Below, piece after piece: positions 5,229 through 11,509 of a stretch of 11,509 bases of DNA. Below the pieces are notes generated by a model. That model was not told where the DNA came from. It worked only from the letters and a program-made list of their open reading frames with translations, and ran no database searches. Within the stretch, counting starts at the first letter, position 1, and each line of letters opens with the position of its first letter. The position numbers were made by a program, and so were the translations under genes. Source of the DNA: a bacterium (GTDB taxonomy: Bacteria; SZUA-182); the NCBI GenBank assembly GCA_003230635.1, contig QIFF01000310.1, positions 1-11,509 of the forward strand, read 5' to 3'.

Positions 5229-5369
5229 GGGTGCCTTGAAAAATGAGAATTTTCGTTCAATATCAAGGCATGCGAAAAATTTAACCGCAGGCATATATTT
5301 GATATTCCGAGGATTAAATTTTGAGCATAACGCAGATATTGGGCGAAAAGGCCATTTTGCAAGGTGCCC
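5229..5369. mobile_element. MITE-like 141-bp foldback element with TTAT flanks
   Basis: The whole interval is a nearly registered palindrome centred at about 5299. The ends are gggtgccttg (5229-5238) and caaggtgccc (5360-5369), complementary except for two positions. Inside, matched pairs keep the same symmetry: ccttgNaaaatg (5234-5245 with 5353-5364), ttttcg (5250-5255 with 5344-5349), caatatc (5258-5264 with 5335-5341), atgc (5270-5273 with 5325-5328) and aaaatttaa (5276-5284 with 5314-5322). Both sides are flanked by TTAT (5225-5228 and 5370-5373), consistent with a target-site duplication. It has no coding capacity. A structured leader RNA or attenuator for the ccm operon is the main alternative, since it ends only 26 bp from the first ccm codon. 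Confidence 0.7.
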
Positions 5370-5456
5370 TTATTTTTTTGTCTTCTTCCCACTAACTAAT
5401 TTAGGGGCTTAATCTTAAGGCAATCTGGTTAAAAAGTCAATTCTTTTCCTGCCATC

Positions 5457-5487
5457 TTGACAAGCCCGCCTGCTTAGGCTATACAAT
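5457..5487 (+). promoter_or_regulatory. Sigma70-type promoter for polX
   Basis: A perfect -35 hexamer TTGACA (5457-5462) is followed by a 17-base spacer and a good -10 TATACA (5480-5485; TACAAT at 5482-5487 is a second reading). It points at polX, whose ATG lies about 35 bases beyond the -10, giving a short leader. It lies outside the MITE-like element, so polX transcription would not include that foldback. Confidence 0.7.
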
Positions 5488-5522
5488 TAAAGCAACTCTC
5501 CTCTCTCCAGGGAAACGGGTCA

Positions 5523-7250
5523 ATGCCGGAATACAACAACCAGGAAATTGCTCAGACGCTTTCAGAGATTGCCAACCTCTTGGATATTCAGGGGGAGAAC
5601 CCCTTCCGTATCCGTGCTTACCGCAAGGCCGCCCTGGTAATCAGCAACCTGCCCCAGCCCTTGAGCCGGATTTTTACCCAAGAAGGAGAAAAGGGGCTGG
5701 AAGGGCTGCCGGGAATCGGCAAGAACATCGCCCAGAAGGTTATAGAGCTGCTGCAAACCGGCCGCCTGGCCCAATACCAGCAGTTGCAGGAAGAGGTTCC
5801 CCCTGAGCTGGCCCATCTGGTGGATATTCGGGGGCTGGGGGCAATCCACCTGCGGGTGCTGCACGAAAAACTGGGGGTCGGCAAGCTGGAGGACTTGAAA
5901 AGGGTGGCCCAGGAGGGCAAAATTCGGCAGTTGGAGGGTTTTGGGGTAAAAAGCGAGGAGAATATCCTCAAGGGAATTGCCGAATTTGAAAAACACCAGG
6001 GGCGCTTCAAGCTGGCCGCTGTCTTCCCCTATGCCCAGGTTTTAGCGGAGTTTTTAAGGCAAATCCCCGGGGTGCAGCGGGTTGAGCTGGCGGGCAGCCT
6101 GCGCAGACGCAGGGAAACCGTGGGCGATCTGGATATTCTGGTTACTGGAAGCAAGGACAGCCCGGTCATGGAACAACTGCTGAAATATGAGCGGGTCAGG
6201 GAGGTGCTGGTTCACGGGCCGACCAAGACCTCGGTAGTGCTGGACATGGGGATTCAGGCGGACGTGCGCTTCTTAGCCCCCTCCAGCTTTGGGGCGGGCC
6301 TGCATTATTTCATCGGCTCCCAGCAGCACAACATCGCCATGCGCCGGCGCGCCCAGGAGCGGGGACTTAAACTTAACGAATACGGCATGTTCAAAGGCGA
6401 TAAAAAAATCGGGGGCGAGCGGCAGGAGGAAATTTTCCAACTCCTGGGCCTGGATTTTATCCCCCCGGAGCTGCGCGAGGATCAGGGCGAAATTGAGGCC
6501 GCCGCCAAGGGATCCCTGCCCCGTTTAATTGAGCAAGCAGACCTTAAAGGGGACTTGCACGCCCACACCAATTCCAGTGACGGCTACCACAGCCTGGAGG
6601 AAATGGCGCAGGCCGCCCGCCAGATGGGTTACCAATATCTGGCCATCACGGAGCATTCCAGGGGCCAGCGCCAGGCGCACGGGCTGGATGAAGCCAGGCT
6701 GGCCCAGCAAATCAAGAAAATTGACCAACTCAATTCCCAGCTTGACGGGTTCAGGCTGCTCAAGGGGGTAGAGGTGGATATTTTAAAGGACGGCAGCCTG
6801 GACTTATCTAGGGAAATTTTAAAGCAGTTGGACTGGGTAGTGGCCAGCATCCACTCCCACTTCAACCAGTCCCGGGAAGAAACCACCACCCGCCTGATCA
6901 AGGCCATAGGCAGCGGGGTGGTGCACTGCATCGGCCATCCCACCGCCCGCCTTATTCAAGAGCGCGAGCCGATTGAGCTGGATATGGTAGAGGTGCTCAA
7001 GGCCGCCCGGGAGTGCCGGGTAGTAATGGAGCTGAACGCCAGCGGCTGCCGCCTGGACCTGAATGCCGCCCACTGCCGCCTGGCCAAGCAGATGGGGGTC
7101 AAGCTGGCCATTTCCACCGACGCCCACAGCGCCCTCCGCCTGCCCAATATCCAATACGGAATTTTTACCGCCCGCCGCGGCTGGCTGGAAGCAGGGGATG
7201 TGATTAATACTATGCCCTATGAACAGTTGATAGAATTTTTACGGAGATAA
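5523..7250 (+). CDS. polX: DNA polymerase/3'-5' exonuclease PolX
   Basis: This 575-residue family X DNA polymerase with a C-terminal PHP nuclease domain is close to the usual bacterial length (about 570). Helix-hairpin-helix DNA-binding motifs lie at about 61-76 (GLPGIGKNIAQKV), 100-118 and 137-152. The polymerase palm has GSLRRRRETVGDLDILV (191-207), with catalytic D202 and D204 and the third Asp at D247 (IQADVRF). The PHP domain starts at GDLHAHTNSSDG (343-354; H345, H347) and has EHS (H378), E417, SIHSHF (H444, H446), GHPTAR (H472) and STDAH (D533, H535). All expected metal ligands appear present, so both activities should be intact. Bacterial PolX fills short gaps in base-excision repair. 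It starts after a strong promoter and heads a transcript that appears to run to ligA. Confidence 0.97.
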   Translation: MPEYNNQEIAQTLSEIANLLDIQGENPFRIRAYRKAALVISNLPQPLSRIFTQEGEKGLEGLPGIGKNIAQKVIELLQTGRLAQYQQLQEEVPPELAHLVDIRGLGAIHLRVLHEKLGVGKLEDLKRVAQEGKIRQLEGFGVKSEENILKGIAEFEKHQGRFKLAAVFPYAQVLAEFLRQIPGVQRVELAGSLRRRRETVGDLDILVTGSKDSPVMEQLLKYERVREVLVHGPTKTSVVLDMGIQADVRFLAPSSFGAGLHYFIGSQQHNIAMRRRAQERGLKLNEYGMFKGDKKIGGERQEEIFQLLGLDFIPPELREDQGEIEAAAKGSLPRLIEQADLKGDLHAHTNSSDGYHSLEEMAQAARQMGYQYLAITEHSRGQRQAHGLDEARLAQQIKKIDQLNSQLDGFRLLKGVEVDILKDGSLDLSREILKQLDWVVASIHSHFNQSREETTTRLIKAIGSGVVHCIGHPTARLIQEREPIELDMVEVLKAARECRVVMELNASGCRLDLNAAHCRLAKQMGVKLAISTDAHSALRLPNIQYGIFTARRGWLEAGDVINTMPYEQLIEFLRR

Positions 7251-7252
7251 AA

Positions 7253-7849
7253 ATGGAACTGGTCACTACAGCAATATTTTCTTTCATTACCGGTGCCCTT
7301 ATAGCTATTTTTGCAGAACCTTTCAGACGCGAATTGTTTAAGCCCTGCTTAAACCTAGACTTTGATGGGAAAATTGAGGATTATGTAAGTGAAACACCAG
7401 AAAGAAACCAAGCAACTGGGGCAAAAAACAGGGCCTATTACATTAAGATTAAGGTAAGCAATACCAAACGATTGGCTAAAAGCTGTGTTGGTTATCTAAC
7501 AAATATTGAAAGGTTCAGTGAGAAATCAAAAAAATGGGAACGCACCAAATATAGTGATGCTATACCATTACCTTGGGCTTGCTTAGGAGTTAAAGAAATA
7601 AACTTAGGTAAAGAAGCCTATTGCTTTTTAGATGTATTTTCAACTCGTGATAATTCAAACGAGTTTAGACCAGAAGTTAAAGGGATCCCATATCGGTACG
7701 AAGAAATTCCAAAGCATCCTGGTAAATATCGCTTTACGGTCAGGGTATATTCTGAAAATGCCGACCCCGGGGAAATTAAGATATGTCTTGAATGGAATGG
7801 CCGTTGGGATGCATTTAAGGTACGGAAAGACACAGGAAGGCTTTTGTAA
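7253..7849 (+). CDS. Membrane-anchored protein of unknown function, AT-rich
   Basis: This 198-residue protein has one N-terminal membrane segment (about residues 5-20) followed by EPFRRELFKPCLNLDF, then a domain rich in predicted beta strands: AYYIKIKVSNTKRLAKSCVGYL (61-82), LPWACLGVKEINLG (105-118), YCFLDVFSTRD (122-132) and KYRFTVRVYSENADPGEIKICLEWNG. The layout, a membrane anchor plus a beta-sandwich with 'V-x-N-T-x-x-x-x-A-K-x-C-x-G-Y-L', resembles a scattered group of bacterial hypothetical proteins without assigned function. No catalytic motif is visible. The start is well supported: GGAG lies six bases before the ATG, within the end of polX, and the gap to polX is two bases. Its codon use and A-richness differ clearly from the GC-rich neighbours, suggesting recent acquisition. 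Confidence 0.8.
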   Translation: MELVTTAIFSFITGALIAIFAEPFRRELFKPCLNLDFDGKIEDYVSETPERNQATGAKNRAYYIKIKVSNTKRLAKSCVGYLTNIERFSEKSKKWERTKYSDAIPLPWACLGVKEINLGKEAYCFLDVFSTRDNSNEFRPEVKGIPYRYEEIPKHPGKYRFTVRVYSENADPGEIKICLEWNGRWDAFKVRKDTGRLL

Positions 7850-7909
7850 AAATAGCACCGAGACAAAAAAACCCTTCCCTTACATAGAACCAATTCACAA
7901 CTTTATCTT

Positions 7910-11509
<3,600 letters not shown>

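Larger units (their letters stand above)
5204..5522. other. Divergent intergenic region between the ccm operon and polX
   Basis: This 319-bp gap separates the two divergent transcription blocks. It holds a 141-bp foldback element and a rightward promoter, both listed separately. I see no reliable gene in it: the open frames are short, lack ribosome sites and run through the palindrome. A convincing leftward sigma70 promoter for the ccm block was not found; any such promoter must lie in or right of the foldback. Confidence 0.75.

Noticed and set aside
5341..5380. Possible rho-independent terminator (gggc...gccc followed by T-run)
   Set aside because: The T-run follows the right end of the foldback, but the 4-bp GGGC/GCCC stem is short and there is no plus-strand gene to terminate. 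It is better explained as part of the MITE-like element plus flank.
5191..5412. Plus-strand open frame of 73 codons over the divergent gap
   Set aside because: It lies almost wholly in the foldback element, begins inside the CcmI-like gene in antisense, and has no ribosome site.

Overview
This window looks like chromosomal DNA from a Gram-negative bacterium. It carries a System I (Ccm) cytochrome c maturation cluster, a lipoprotein with a classical lipobox, and an NAD+-dependent DNA ligase. Coding density is high and the core genes are moderately GC-rich. Palindromic dispersed repeats occupy several gaps. I cannot assign a phylum from the sequence alone. The small CcmI-like protein heading the ccm genes and the 'acaggattaacaggat' repeats would fit Deltaproteobacteria-like, Nitrospirota-like or related lineages, but that is an impression.

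The left half (1-5203) is a single minus-strand block, transcribed right to left: CcmI-like membrane protein, ccmA, an unknown lipoprotein, an MNT nucleotidyltransferase, a HEPN protein, ccmB, ccmC, ccmD, a small DUF4870/Tic20-like membrane protein, a YdjM-type membrane-bound hydrolase, and the start of yebC, which is cut by the left edge. CcmABCD together form the heme-handling ABC complex that loads heme onto the chaperone CcmE. CcmE, CcmF, CcmG and CcmH are not in the window. The set is interrupted twice: by the lipoprotein plus the HEPN/MNT pair between ccmA and ccmB, and by a 329-bp repeat-filled spacer between ccmB and ccmC.

The divergent gap (5204-5522) holds a 141-bp near-perfect foldback flanked by TTAT on both sides, which looks like a MITE. 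It is followed by a strong sigma70-type promoter facing right.

The right half (5523-11509) is plus-strand: polX (repair polymerase with a PHP nuclease domain), an AT-rich membrane-anchored protein of unknown function, a large multi-spanning GT-C-like membrane protein, and ligA, which is cut by the right edge about 45 residues before its expected end. Spacing is tight (2 bp, 60 bp, then a 1-bp TAATG overlap), so these probably form one transcript. PolX and LigA could act together in gap filling and sealing; the two genes between them have no visible link to repair.

The most interesting items are the HEPN/MNT module lodged inside an essential-type biogenesis operon, the MITE-like foldback in the divergent promoter region, and the unknown membrane genes between polX and ligA. 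I see no CRISPR array, tRNA, rRNA or transposase gene.
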